A DNA stretch of 64,000 bases from Saprospiraceae bacterium (GCA_030729925.1 JANQWK010000086.1:1-64000); one strand, 5' to 3'. Counted from the first letter of the stretch, positions 16,283 through 25,155 are shown. Program-made: numbers and translations. The notes: a model not told the origin generated them from the letters alone.

Positions 16283-19216
16283 TTAGCCACGTATGCTCAA
16301 CAGGAGAAAATCAAACTGGTGTACCTGCCCTCCGGGAGCCAGAGATGGGTTCCAGAGGTAGCTGTATCGCACACCGAGATTGACGTCCAGCAGGCGCAGC
16401 AGGCGGATATCAAAGGTGAGTTCCGCACCGGAGGAATATAAGTCTCTCGAGCCGGTAAAGGGAAAGTCGAATTCCATACGAGCCATATCGGCAAACAGAT
16501 TGGCTTTTATTCTTTTGAGGAAGACCAAGGGGCCGAGGGCGAGGTCGGGATAGGCTACCGGAAAGGCGTAGTTGAAACCCAGCCGACTCACCCGGTCACT
16601 GGTGTAACTGTTGTATCCCCTCGGGAAAAAGAAAATATTGCTGAACCGATAGTTGTCGAGCATCCGGCTTTCCTGATACAGCCCCTGGATGCGTATGCCG
16701 TGGTTGCGAAACGGAGCAGGGAGGTAGAGGTCGGCACTGGCATACAGGGTAGATCCGCTGGCGCCATCCCTGCTGATGGTTCGGCGGTAATTGCCCAACA
16801 ACGCGATTCCCCACTTTGGATAGAGCTGCTGTGGAGCGAGTCGTTGGAAGGAGGAGAACTGCAGTTGCAAGGCAATGGCCTGAAGGTTTCCATCGTCGAG
16901 CGGAGGGGCTTCAAGGGCTGAAAACAAGCGGCGCCCGGTAGCGTTCAGACTATCGAGGGCGATCGTATCTCTGCTGTTTCCGGTCTGGAAGAAACCATCG
17001 CCGGTTGCTATGCTGATATGGTGCCATTCGGCTTTTGCGTGTACCCGGGTTGCCACGCTGCCCCGCGAAAGATTGAGTGGTAGTCCCAGACCAACTGAAA
17101 GGTCGCGCTCTGTCCAGTTTTCGTTGTAGCGGGTATAGATCAGTTGGTTTTCCGGAAGTTGGGAGAAGTTGAAGAAGGGAGCACTGCGCTCGGCTGTTCT
17201 GAAGTTCAAACTGATTTCCGGGTATTGTTCGGCGTAGGTAAGCCCTGCTTCCCAGGAAAAACGGTTTTCGTTGAAGTTGTAATAGGTTCCGAGTTCCGCC
17301 GATAGGGTGCTGAAGGTGTTGTCCGACAATAAGCGCAGCCCGCCAACGGGGGGTGCGATGAGCGGCAACAGGCTATGGGGCTGTATGAGGCCAGAAAAGC
17401 GGTTGAATTTTTTAGTCGGAAAAACTTGGGAAGGTACAGCCGACAATAGGTCTCCTCCCTCTTGGGCTGCGATACCGACAAAGGTTTTGATGTAGTAATC
17501 CGATGATTCAGGCCGATAGACCGTCCATTGTTCGGGAGAGAAGGGGACAGTTTTGATGCGATAGCCTGCTGCTGAGAATTCACTGTAGGCCAGTTTTTGC
17601 CCATCGGGCGAACAAGCAGGCTGAAAGGTTCCTATGGGGGAGTCGGTCACTTGCAAAAGATCACCGCCCCCGACAGGAACGGCAAAGATGTTTTGGATGC
17701 CCGTGTAGGCAGCCGAAAAGAGAATGTATTTGCCGACAGGTACCGGGTGGAATAGTTGATGGTTGAGAAAAGGGGTAAGCGCGGTACTTTGACCACTTTC
17801 CGGATCTATCCGTAGCAGGGCAATGTGGTTATCTTTTCGCGCCACGGCGATCAGTTCCCGGCTGTCGGGTAGCCACTGGGGGTAGGCAAAAAAATACCCT
17901 TCAGGGTTGGGGACAGTCTGTAGGACTTGTCCATCGCCGACAGAGAGCACCACGAGGCGATTGCTACCGGCTGGGGTCACTTCTGCTGCGACCAGAGACG
18001 TTCCGTCCGGGTGAAGGGCAGGGGAAAAATACTTACTTTTGGTCGTGAGCCGTTTTTTGGCTCCGGTACTGCGATCGTACAAACGGATGACGGAGTAATT
18101 TTTATTGCCCCACCTGGGGTCGAAGGCCAGTTCCGCCCAGACAAGGAGGGTACCTGCAGCAGAAAGGGTGCTTTGGGGGTGTTCGATTTGTACTCCGGGC
18201 AAGGTCAGTCGGCTGGTTTTGCCCCTGGCATCGGTTTCCATTAGGGAAAGCAATTGATCGAAGGCCTCCCGGTAAAAGAGCAGACTTCCATCAGCCGTAA
18301 ACACGGGGTTGGTCTCGTGTACCACGTTACGGGGATAGGTAATTACCGGCTCGGATCCCGGTAAACGGGTCTGCTCGGAGAGGTGGTTGAGGGTCTGCTG
18401 ATATAGTTTGGACGTTGAAAGCCCGGTTTGGCGTTTGAGACTTTTACTGAAAGGGAAAAACAAACCCTTATAAGCCCCCGCATCGGCAATGACCGACTTC
18501 CAGATATCGGTGCCGAAGGTATCGCGGGCGTAACTGGTCATCAGATAGCCCAATTTGTACCAATCCGGTACAAAATCTCTGAAAGACCCTGCTCCTGCCT
18601 TTTCATAGGAATAGCGTTGCCGGGACTGTAAAATGGCGCGGTATTCCATGTCGAAGAGCGGGCTACGACCCCTTCCGGAAGGCGTGAGGGCAGTTTCCAT
18701 GGCAACGGCATCACCTTCCAGGAACCAGCGGGGTAGGGCAAGTGAGACCATTCCTCCCCAGGCCCAGGATCCCAGGGTTTGTTTGACGAATTTACTGACC
18801 CCCCGGGTGGCATTGTTAAATTGCTGCACGTGGCGGTACTCGTGGATCGTCAGATGATCCAACCAGGTGGTACTCACATTGCTTTGGGGAGGAGTGAGGT
18901 AAAATTCAGACCGAAAAGGCCCCACAGTAACAAAACCATTTGGGATGACGGTCTGGTTGTGCAGGACAATGCTGATTTTTTCGCGGACAGCGCCAATAGA
19001 ACCGGGTTGACGATCCCACAAATGATGAACCAAATTGGCTACCCGCTGAGCCGAACTGTCCATAGACGCTGGAAAAATGATCTGCAACCGGTCGGTATGC
19101 AGCTGCCGCCAACGAAGGCCGGGAGGATTTAAGCCAAGGGCATTGGCAGGAACCTGCGCTTTTCCGCAGACAAAAATAAGCAGCAAGAGGAAGAAGAAAA
19201 ACAGTTTAGCTTTCAT
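16283..19216 (-). CDS. Exported metallopeptidase-like / PD40 propeller / outer-membrane barrel protein
   Basis: A 977-residue protein with a signal peptide ending near FVCGKA. Residues about 40-280 resemble a gluzincin peptidase: HEYRH (125-129) matches HExxH, and RWFLEGDAVAME supplies a possible third zinc ligand at Glu167. Residues about 290-600 carry WD40-like PD40 repeats (for example FTADGSLLFYREAF, HPDGTSLVAAEV, SPDGQKLAYSEF). The last third (about 640-977) alternates aromatic and glycine-rich strands and ends FLLLSIRG, like an outer-membrane barrel. The domain order suggests a surface- or periplasm-facing peptidase tethered by its own barrel. Activity unproven. It lies 92 bases upstream of the cysteine-rich gene on the same strand. 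Confidence 0.75.
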   Translation of the reverse strand: MKAKLFFFFLLLLIFVCGKAQVPANALGLNPPGLRWRQLHTDRLQIIFPASMDSSAQRVANLVHHLWDRQPGSIGAVREKISIVLHNQTVIPNGFVTVGPFRSEFYLTPPQSNVSTTWLDHLTIHEYRHVQQFNNATRGVSKFVKQTLGSWAWGGMVSLALPRWFLEGDAVAMETALTPSGRGRSPLFDMEYRAILQSRQRYSYEKAGAGSFRDFVPDWYKLGYLMTSYARDTFGTDIWKSVIADAGAYKGLFFPFSKSLKRQTGLSTSKLYQQTLNHLSEQTRLPGSEPVITYPRNVVHETNPVFTADGSLLFYREAFDQLLSLMETDARGKTSRLTLPGVQIEHPQSTLSAAGTLLVWAELAFDPRWGNKNYSVIRLYDRSTGAKKRLTTKSKYFSPALHPDGTSLVAAEVTPAGSNRLVVLSVGDGQVLQTVPNPEGYFFAYPQWLPDSRELIAVARKDNHIALLRIDPESGQSTALTPFLNHQLFHPVPVGKYILFSAAYTGIQNIFAVPVGGGDLLQVTDSPIGTFQPACSPDGQKLAYSEFSAAGYRIKTVPFSPEQWTVYRPESSDYYIKTFVGIAAQEGGDLLSAVPSQVFPTKKFNRFSGLIQPHSLLPLIAPPVGGLRLLSDNTFSTLSAELGTYYNFNENRFSWEAGLTYAEQYPEISLNFRTAERSAPFFNFSQLPENQLIYTRYNENWTERDLSVGLGLPLNLSRGSVATRVHAKAEWHHISIATGDGFFQTGNSRDTIALDSLNATGRRLFSALEAPPLDDGNLQAIALQLQFSSFQRLAPQQLYPKWGIALLGNYRRTISRDGASGSTLYASADLYLPAPFRNHGIRIQGLYQESRMLDNYRFSNIFFFPRGYNSYTSDRVSRLGFNYAFPVAYPDLALGPLVFLKRIKANLFADMARMEFDFPFTGSRDLYSSGAELTFDIRLLRLLDVNLGVRYSYLWNPSLAPGGQVHQFDFLLLSIRG

Positions 19217-19246
19217 AGGCAGTCGTTGCGTTGCCTGTGAGAAGGA

Positions 19247-20200
19247 TCAATCGAAAAGCGACTCCACAAAAATCTTTTTATTAAATACCTGCAATTGATG
19301 GATACCCTCACCCATGCCAATAAATTTGATCGGAACCTTAAACTGATCGGAAATGCCAATGGCTACACCACCCTTGGCTGTGCCGTCGAGTTTGGTCAAA
19401 GCCAGTGCAGACACATCCGTGGCGTCTGTAAAATGTTTGGCCTGCTCAAACGCATTTTGCCCGGTAGTCGCATCCAGCACGAGCAGCACCTCGTGGGGTG
19501 CTCCCTCCAGCTTCTTCCCAACCGAACGCTTGATTTTTGACAACTCCTGCATCAGGTGAGACTTGGTATGCAACCTTCCGGCCGTATCAATAATCGCTAC
19601 ATCACATTGATGCTCTAAGGCATATTGAACCGTTTCGTAGGCCACTGCTGCAGGATCCGTGTTCATCCCTTTACTGTAAAAATCGCAGCCCACCCGTTCT
19701 GACCAGATCTTGAGCTGATCCACAGCTGCCGCCCGGAAAGTATCTCCGGCGCCCAACACCACTTTCTTGCCCTGCTGTTTCAACTGCCAGGCCAATTTGC
19801 CAATGGTCGTCGTCTTACCTACCCCGTTTACCCCCACCACCAAGATAACATAAGGCTTTTGCCCCTGATCCGGAAGAAAATCCTCCACGTCGGTGGTATT
19901 GTTCTCCGCCAGCAGTTGCACAATCTCGTCGCGAAGAATCGCCTGAAGCTCCGAAACCTGCAAATACTTGTCGCGCGCAATGCGCGCCTCTATGCGCTCG
20001 ATAATTTTGACCGTCGTCTCCAGACCCACATCCGAAGAAATCAGCACCGACTCCAACTCGTCCAGCACCTCCTCGTCCACCTTCGACTTCCCTGCAATTG
20101 CCTTGCTGATTTTTCCAAAAAGGGAGGTCTTCGTCTTTTCCATCCCCTTGTCGAGATCCTCTTTCTTCTCCCGGCTGAACAATTTGGAAAAAAAACTCAT
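19247..20200 (-). CDS. ftsY: Signal recognition particle receptor FtsY
   Basis: FtsY is the SRP receptor GTPase at the inner membrane; it docks ribosomes carrying membrane proteins at SecYEG. The 317-residue protein has a short N-terminal region (MSFFSKLFSREKKE), the helical N domain, then the G domain with GVNGVGKTTT (123-132), DTAGR (205-209), TKLDGTAKGG and the closing IKFIGMGEGI. The long acidic A domain of E. coli is absent, as is common in Bacteroidota. It follows rpmB-rpmG-DUF4295 on the same strand, but a terminator stands between. Confidence 0.96.
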   Translation of the reverse strand: MSFFSKLFSREKKEDLDKGMEKTKTSLFGKISKAIAGKSKVDEEVLDELESVLISSDVGLETTVKIIERIEARIARDKYLQVSELQAILRDEIVQLLAENNTTDVEDFLPDQGQKPYVILVVGVNGVGKTTTIGKLAWQLKQQGKKVVLGAGDTFRAAAVDQLKIWSERVGCDFYSKGMNTDPAAVAYETVQYALEHQCDVAIIDTAGRLHTKSHLMQELSKIKRSVGKKLEGAPHEVLLVLDATTGQNAFEQAKHFTDATDVSALALTKLDGTAKGGVAIGISDQFKVPIKFIGMGEGIHQLQVFNKKIFVESLFD

Positions 20201-20221
20201 CTGATTCGGATTGTATGGGTT

Positions 20222-20261
20222 AAAAAAACGAGAGGCTTTCTATGTGTCACAGAAAGCCTCT
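20222..20261 (-). terminator. Rho-independent terminator after rpmB-rpmG-DUF4295
   Basis: A perfect 11-bp stem (AGAGGCTTTCT / AGAAAGCCTCT) with a 9-nt loop. On the minus strand it is followed by CG and seven T. It ends the ribosomal-protein transcript 21 bases before the ftsY start, so ftsY may rely on read-through. Confidence 0.85.
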
Positions 20262-20286
20262 AATTTGCACAATGCAAAACTACCGA

Positions 20287-20466
20287 TTATTTATTGGCAG
20301 CAAAAAACTCCTGAACCTTATCCTTGTGAATAATCACCTCTTTGTAAGAATAAGAACCAGTTTTTGGATCTTTAATGCTTTGCACAACTTTCACGTGGTC
20401 ACGACCGCTACCCGCATTGGCAGCCCTTTGCGCAACTCTCGCGTTTTTGGACACTTTCTTTGCCAT
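20287..20466 (-). CDS. DUF4295 small basic protein
   Basis: A 59-residue basic protein. It begins MAKKVSKNARVAQRAANAG and ends KVQEFFAANK. Proteins of the DUF4295 family of this size are found in Bacteroidota between rpmG and ftsY, as here. A role on the ribosome is suspected from gene order only. It starts 28 bases after rpmG ends, and its own stop is followed by a terminator. Confidence 0.9.
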   Translation of the reverse strand: MAKKVSKNARVAQRAANAGSGRDHVKVVQSIKDPKTGSYSYKEVIIHKDKVQEFFAANK

Positions 20467-20493
20467 GGTGTGTTACTTTTTTAGCGTTAGCAA

Positions 20494-20682
20494 TTACTTG
20501 ATCTCTCTGTGAACCGTTTTACGCTTCAAAACAGCGTTGAACTTCAACAACTCCAAGCGATCAGGCGTATTTTTTCGGTTTTTTTCTGTAACATACCGGG
20601 AAGTGCCTGGCATACCCGTTTTCTTATGTTCTGTACACTCCAGAATGATCTGGATCCTGTTACCTTTCGATTTTTTTGCCAT
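20494..20682 (-). CDS. rpmG: Large ribosomal subunit protein bL33
   Basis: A 62-residue ribosomal protein recognised by [19 protein letters not shown] and by the C-terminal [17 protein letters not shown]. It is the zinc-free (C-minus) form: only one cysteine remains. It starts 2 bases after rpmB ends and belongs to the rpmB-rpmG-DUF4295 operon. Confidence 0.96.
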   Translation of the reverse strand: MAKKSKGNRIQIILECTEHKKTGMPGTSRYVTEKNRKNTPDRLELLKFNAVLKRKTVHREIK

Positions 20683-20684
20683 GA

Positions 20685-20957
20685 TTACAAGAAGTTATTA
20701 GTAGGTTCACCTAATTCAAAACCAAAATCCACCCCTTTGCGTTCCAAAGATTTCAAATAATCATAAATTCCAGCCTTGTTGATCGTTCTCAAGGCATGGG
20801 TAGAAATCTTGAGCGTCACCCACTGCTCTGTCTCCGGAATATAAAAACGCTTTTTCTGCAAATTAGGCAGAAAACGTCTTTTAGTTTTGTGGTTTGAATG
20901 CGAAACATGATTGCCCGTAATTGGGCGCTTACCCGTCAATTGACAAACCTTTGACAT
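20685..20957 (-). CDS. rpmB: Large ribosomal subunit protein bL28
   Basis: A 90-residue ribosomal protein with the family-typical start [20 protein letters not shown], the following [10 protein letters not shown] and [14 protein letters not shown]. First protein gene of the operon; tRNA-Arg lies 37 bases upstream on the same strand and may share its promoter. Confidence 0.97.
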   Translation of the reverse strand: MSKVCQLTGKRPITGNHVSHSNHKTKRRFLPNLQKKRFYIPETEQWVTLKISTHALRTINKAGIYDYLKSLERKGVDFGFELGEPTNNFL

Positions 20958-20994
20958 GAATGAATGCTTTTGTGTATGTGTATTAAAATCTGAG

Positions 20995-21068
20995 TGACTC
21001 CGTCAGGATTCGAACCTGAAACCTCCTGATCCGTAGTCAGGTGCTCTATCCAATTGAGCTACGGAGCC
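20995..21068 (-). tRNA. tRNA-Arg (ACG)
   Basis: On the minus strand a complete cloverleaf folds. The acceptor stem is GGCTCCG / CGGAGTC with one G-T pair, the D arm is GCTC..GAGC, and the anticodon stem CCTGA/TCAGG encloses the loop CTACGGA with anticodon ACG. The T arm contains GTTCGAATC. The discriminator is A, and CCA is not encoded. It reads CGU codons after A34 deamination to inosine. Confidence 0.95.
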
Positions 21069-21097
21069 ATAATAGATCCATTTATCTATTGCGGATG

Positions 21098-21105
21098 CAA
21101 AGATA
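21098..21105 (-). promoter_or_regulatory. Candidate -7 box for tRNA-Arg and the rpmB operon
   Basis: On the minus strand this reads TATCTTTG, an exact TAnnTTTG match 29 bases upstream of the tRNA 5' end. No perfect -33 TTTG is seen. It could drive tRNA-Arg together with rpmB-rpmG-DUF4295. Confidence 0.4.
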
Positions 21106-21158
21106 GAGCTTTGTCGGTTAAAAAAAAAGATTTCTTGAAAATTAGTTTTGGGTTTGGT

Positions 21159-21166
21159 TATTTTTG
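21159..21166 (+). promoter_or_regulatory. Candidate -7 box for the GH3 gene
   Basis: TATTTTTG matches TAnnTTTG, with a TTG 21 bases upstream, and lies 25 bases before the ATG. A second match, TAGTTTTG at 21143-21150, is an alternative. Confidence 0.35.
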
Positions 21167-21191
21167 GTGAAACATCAAAAATTATAGGGTT

Positions 21192-22307
21192 ATGAAAAGA
21201 AGGTTTTTTGGTTGGATGTGGGTTGTTGGTTGGGTATTGGTATCGGGTGGCGTTGTGGCGCAGGAGGAGTACACGTTGGAGGAAAAGATCGGGCAGTTAT
21301 TGCTATTGGGTTTTAGGGGCTTGGAGTTGAGTGCCGACAGTGAGGTGTTGGAGCATATCCGTTTGGGGAAAGTAGGGGGGATTATTTTGTTTGATTATGA
21401 TGTGATTAACAAGGAGTTTGTGCGCAACATTTCGTCGGCTGAGCAGGTGCGCAGTTTGAATGGGGTGTTACAGGATGCGGCTCGGATTCCGTTGTTTGTG
21501 TCGGTGGACCAGGAAGGGGGTCGGGTGTTGCGATTAAAGCCGCGGAATGGTTTTCCGGCCATTCCTTCGCAGCGGTATTTGGGGGAATTGGACAATGTGG
21601 ATTCGACGCGTTACTATGCGGCGTTGAACGCAAAAAATATGGGGGATTTGGGATTTAACCTGAACTTCGCGCCGGTGGTGGATTTGAATTTGGTCACGGA
21701 GAGCGGGGTCATTGGTTATTTGGAGCGAAGTTTTTCTGCTGATCCTGAGGTGGTTGCCCGACACGCGGGCATTGTGGCGGAGGAGAGCTATCGGCAGGGG
21801 GTGATTCCGGTGTTGAAGCATTTTCCGGGGCACGGGAGTGCTCGGGATGACAGCCATTATGGGATTACAGATGTGACGGATACCTGGTCTGTGGAAGAAT
21901 TAAAACCTTACCGCTTGTTGTTTGATGCGGGATATAAGGGTGGTGTGATGACGGCTCATGTGTTTAATAAGAACATTGACCCTGCATATCCGGCAACTTT
22001 GTCGGCGGCTGCTATGCGTTTGTTACGGGAGGATCTGGGGTATTCGGGGGTAGTTTTTTCGGATGATATGCACATGAAGGCGGTATCGGAGCAGTATGGG
22101 CTGGAGGAAGCTATTTTGCTGAGTCTTGCTGCGGGGGTAGATGTGTTTTGCTTTGGCAACAATCTCCTGTACGATGCAGCTATTCCGGATAAGTTTCGAA
22201 AAATTGTGTTGGATGGGATTGCTGCTGGGAGGGTTTCGAGGGATCGGATTGAAGTGGCTTTTGCGCGCATTATGGCGCTGAAAAAGGCTTACGGGATTAT
22301 AAAATAG
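21192..22307 (+). CDS. Exported glycoside hydrolase family 3, NagZ-like
   Basis: A 371-residue single-domain GH3 enzyme resembling beta-N-acetylhexosaminidases of the NagZ type. The NagZ acid/base loop is present as KHFPGHGSARDDSHYGI, and the nucleophile region is FSDDMHM (Asp291-Asp292). SVDQEGGRVLRL matches the substrate-binding strand. Unlike cytoplasmic NagZ, it begins with a signal peptide (to VVAQ), so it acts in the periplasm or outside. Likely substrates are muropeptides or other GlcNAc glycosides. The subtilase starts 8 bases after its stop, suggesting one transcript. Confidence 0.88.
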   Translation: MKRRFFGWMWVVGWVLVSGGVVAQEEYTLEEKIGQLLLLGFRGLELSADSEVLEHIRLGKVGGIILFDYDVINKEFVRNISSAEQVRSLNGVLQDAARIPLFVSVDQEGGRVLRLKPRNGFPAIPSQRYLGELDNVDSTRYYAALNAKNMGDLGFNLNFAPVVDLNLVTESGVIGYLERSFSADPEVVARHAGIVAEESYRQGVIPVLKHFPGHGSARDDSHYGITDVTDTWSVEELKPYRLLFDAGYKGGVMTAHVFNKNIDPAYPATLSAAAMRLLREDLGYSGVVFSDDMHMKAVSEQYGLEEAILLSLAAGVDVFCFGNNLLYDAAIPDKFRKIVLDGIAAGRVSRDRIEVAFARIMALKKAYGIIK

Positions 22308-22315
22308 AGCAATTG

Positions 22316-23908
22316 ATGAGGGTTTATGGGATAGCATTGTTTTTGTTGTTGTGCACGCTTGGTTTTCGAGCCGATGCGCCGCATCTGCCCCAGCGCTTGC
22401 TGGTACAGCTGGCGGAAGGGGTTGATCTTGCTGATTGTTTTCCGCTTTTCCTGCGGGACGAGCTGGTGTATGTGAAGACCTTGAGTAAGCGCTTGAACGT
22501 GCATTTGTTTGAACATGCGGGTGGGCGTCCTGTGGAGGCGCTGGCGGCTACAGCCGGTGTGAAGGGGGTGTTTCGGGACGAGGAACTGGAGTTCAGGGTC
22601 AAACCAGATGATCCTGGCTACAGTCGGCAGTGGGGCTTGGAGCGGATGGGTTTGCCGGAGGTGTGGGAGACCACCACGGGGGGCATTACGGCTGGGGGAG
22701 ACACGCTGGTGCTGGCGATTGTGGACAGTGGCTTTGATACGGATCATGAGGATATGGCTGCTCAGGTATGGATCAATCGGGGCGAGGTTCCTGGCAATGG
22801 CAAAGACGACGATAACAACGGTTATGTGGACGACTATCGAGGTTGGAGTTTTGATACGGATAGCCCTGTGCATTTGCCCGATAACCATGGTCAGTCGGTG
22901 GCCGGCATTGCCGGGGCAAGCGGAGATAATGGTTTGGGGGTATGCGGGGTCAACTGGAATATCCGTTTGATGGTGCTTTCTGTAGGTACGATAGCAGATG
23001 TGATCAGTGCTTACGATTATATTTCTGTGCAGCGGGACTTGTACAACCGCACAGGGGGCAGTGAGGGGGCGTTTGTGGTAGCGACCAATGCCTCGTTTGG
23101 GGTCAATCGCAATGCATTTTGCAGTGAATTTCCGGTATGGAACGAGATGATGGATGCCATGGGGGCTGTAGGGGTGCTTACCGCGGCGGGAACGTCCAAC
23201 CGGAACGTGGACATAGATGTGGTGGGGGATACGCCAAGTGGTTGTCCGAGCGACTATGTGATCAGTACCTTGAATATTACGGCCAGTGGCCAAAAGGGGC
23301 CTACTTCTTCCTTCGGAAAAACGGGGGTGGACTTAGGGTCTCCGGGGGATGGATCTTACACCACCAAGCCCTTTGATCAATATGGCACTTTCGGCCAGAA
23401 CTCTGCCGCTGCTCCTCACCTGACGGGCGCGATAGGGTTGTTGTATGCGTTGCCCTGTACGGGGTGGTCGGCTCGGGCACTTACCCATCCGGCTGAAACG
23501 GCGTTGGAAGTGAAGGATTGGATTTTGCGCGGGGTAACTCCCAATGCGAACCTGTCGGCCATTACAGTTACAGGTGGGGAATTGGATGTATCGGGGAGTC
23601 TTCGCTTGGCGATGGAGGCTTGCAGCACTACAACGAGTGGGGAAGTGGAGGAATTTGCAAAAATCGAGTTTTTCCCCAATCCGACCAAGGAAATGCTGCA
23701 TATTCGGTTTTTCGCGCAGCGGCTTACCCCCTTGGACCTATCGCTCTTCGACAGTGAGGGGCGTTTGGTGAGGTCATTGCAGTTGGACGAGCACGGCGCG
23801 GGGGAAATTTTGCGCTTGAGTACGGAGGGAATGCAGCCGGGACTGTATGTGTTGGTTTTGCGGGAGGCGGGGCGAAGCCGGGCGGAAAAGGTCATTATTT
23901 TGCCGTAA
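22316..23908 (+). CDS. Subtilisin-family (S8) protease with T9SS sorting domain
   Basis: A 530-residue secreted serine protease. The catalytic residues sit in LAIVDSGFDTDHEDMA (Asp), NHGQSVAGIAGA (His) and FGQNSAAAPHLTGA (Ser), where the usual G-T-S-M-A-x-P is changed to Q-N-S-A-A-A-P. There is a signal peptide and a short N-terminal prodomain-like region before the peptidase start YSRQWGL. The C-terminal 75 residues form a T9SS type A sorting domain (IEFFPNPTKEMLHIRF, GLYVLVLREA, KVIILP). I prefer the ATG at 22316 over the in-frame TTG at 22313. It is a likely client of the PorU/PorV system encoded in this window. Confidence 0.9.
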   Translation: MRVYGIALFLLLCTLGFRADAPHLPQRLLVQLAEGVDLADCFPLFLRDELVYVKTLSKRLNVHLFEHAGGRPVEALAATAGVKGVFRDEELEFRVKPDDPGYSRQWGLERMGLPEVWETTTGGITAGGDTLVLAIVDSGFDTDHEDMAAQVWINRGEVPGNGKDDDNNGYVDDYRGWSFDTDSPVHLPDNHGQSVAGIAGASGDNGLGVCGVNWNIRLMVLSVGTIADVISAYDYISVQRDLYNRTGGSEGAFVVATNASFGVNRNAFCSEFPVWNEMMDAMGAVGVLTAAGTSNRNVDIDVVGDTPSGCPSDYVISTLNITASGQKGPTSSFGKTGVDLGSPGDGSYTTKPFDQYGTFGQNSAAAPHLTGAIGLLYALPCTGWSARALTHPAETALEVKDWILRGVTPNANLSAITVTGGELDVSGSLRLAMEACSTTTSGEVEEFAKIEFFPNPTKEMLHIRFFAQRLTPLDLSLFDSEGRLVRSLQLDEHGAGEILRLSTEGMQPGLYVLVLREAGRSRAEKVIILP

Positions 23909-24704
23909 GGGCAAGGACTTGGTGCAAGTGTCGGAAATACGCAAAACTATGGAGGAGGTGGTTGCCGTACCAGGAAAATAGTTCGCCGTCAGCAATCAGG
24001 ATGCGGCTGGAGGGGAGCAGGGTCTGAAAAGCTGGAATATGTTTTTCCCGGAAGGGATAAGGCTCGGAAGAGAGCAGCACCACATCGGGTTGGGACGTGC
24101 TCAATTGTTCGGGGCTGATCTGCGGATAGCGTTGCAGGTGTCCAAAAACATTCACGAATCCCGCTTCTTGGAGTAGTGTATCAATAAAAGTAGTGCCTGC
24201 AGCCACCATGAGGGGATCCTGCCAGATCAGGTAGGCCGCGCGGAGGGGGGAGTGAGCTGGGCGCTGCTGCCAGACCTTGCGTTCTTTTGCAATAGCCTGC
24301 ACAAGCTCCTCGCTGAGGGTTTCGGTCTGGGTCATTTGACCCACGGAGCGGATCATATCCGTGGCTGCCTCGAGGGTAGCGATATCGCTCACCCAAACCG
24401 GATAATTGGCGGCCAGGGCTTCGATTTGTTGCTGGTCGTTTTCTTCTTTGTTGGCCAAGATCAGATCGGGCTGCAAGGCTTGGATAGCCGAGAGGCGCAA
24501 ATTCTTGGTGCCGCCGACGACTGAACAGGACAACACCTTGTCGCGGGGGTGGATGCAGAACTTTGTTCTGCCCACGATCCGATCGCCTAATCCCAGGTAA
24601 AAAAGGAGTGAAGTCTGGGAGGGAACCACGGATACGATCCTTTGGGGCGACTCTTGGAGCAGCACCTTGCGGCCGAGCTGATCTTCGAAAAAAGCCGGGA
24701 ACAT
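23895..24704 (-). CDS. Periplasmic-binding-protein-like metal/cobalamin receptor (BtuF-like)
   Basis: A 269-residue protein with the helical-backbone metal receptor fold of BtuF/FecB-type substrate-binding proteins. Typical stretches are PQRIVSVVPSQTSLLFYLGLGDRIVG, LQPDLILANKEEN and PDVVLLSSEPYPFREKH. It starts directly with the mature-like sequence MFPAFFEDQLGRKV and shows no signal peptide or lipobox. No permease or ATPase gene is adjacent. It may be a cytoplasmic binding protein or a domain with an uncertain start. It converges on the subtilase with a 14-base overlap. Confidence 0.8.
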   Translation of the reverse strand: MFPAFFEDQLGRKVLLQESPQRIVSVVPSQTSLLFYLGLGDRIVGRTKFCIHPRDKVLSCSVVGGTKNLRLSAIQALQPDLILANKEENDQQQIEALAANYPVWVSDIATLEAATDMIRSVGQMTQTETLSEELVQAIAKERKVWQQRPAHSPLRAAYLIWQDPLMVAAGTTFIDTLLQEAGFVNVFGHLQRYPQISPEQLSTSQPDVVLLSSEPYPFREKHIPAFQTLLPSSRILIADGELFSWYGNHLLHSFAYFRHLHQVLALTAK

Positions 24705-24715
24705 TGCTGTTGGAA

Positions 24716-25042
24716 TCAGGTCAGGTCCACTACCGTTGCAGCGGCTGCCTGTTTCGTTGCGGAGCGTTCGGCTTCCATGGCTTCTTCGGAATCAAACATC
24801 TGACTGGTGCCAATCACCTGTTTGTTTTTGGCCAAAAGGTTATAAAACCATTTGCCGTTGGCGGATTGTTTGATCTCGTAGTTGTCATCCTCTCCGGCAT
24901 TATTTTTCACCGAAGTAGTTCCGTTTTTGCAGGAGTCCTTGCTGGCATAGCCTTGGCTGGACAATACGACGTTTCCGTCATCGGTTTTGAGGCGGAAATA
25001 AAACTTCTCGCCGCTTTGGCTTTTAAAAATTTCAAATATCAT
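24716..25042 (-). CDS. DUF1508 (YegP-like) protein
   Basis: A 108-residue protein made of two tandem DUF1508 repeats: residues about 1-50 (FEIFKSQSGEKFYFRLKTDD, GYASKDSCKNG) and about 55-100 (YEIKQSANGKWFYNLLAKN, QMFDSEEAMEA). E. coli YegP has the same two-repeat layout; its function is not known. The binding-protein gene begins 11 bases downstream on the same strand. Confidence 0.88.
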   Translation of the reverse strand: MIFEIFKSQSGEKFYFRLKTDDGNVVLSSQGYASKDSCKNGTTSVKNNAGEDDNYEIKQSANGKWFYNLLAKNKQVIGTSQMFDSEEAMEAERSATKQAAAATVVDLT

Positions 25043-25155
25043 ATTGGTGAACTTTGGTTAAGTATTGCACTAAAGTTAGAATTATTATTTTACAAAGTCC
25101 ACGATAATCCTGACCTTTAAACCGTTTTTAAGGTCAATAAAAATCCAAAGTAACC

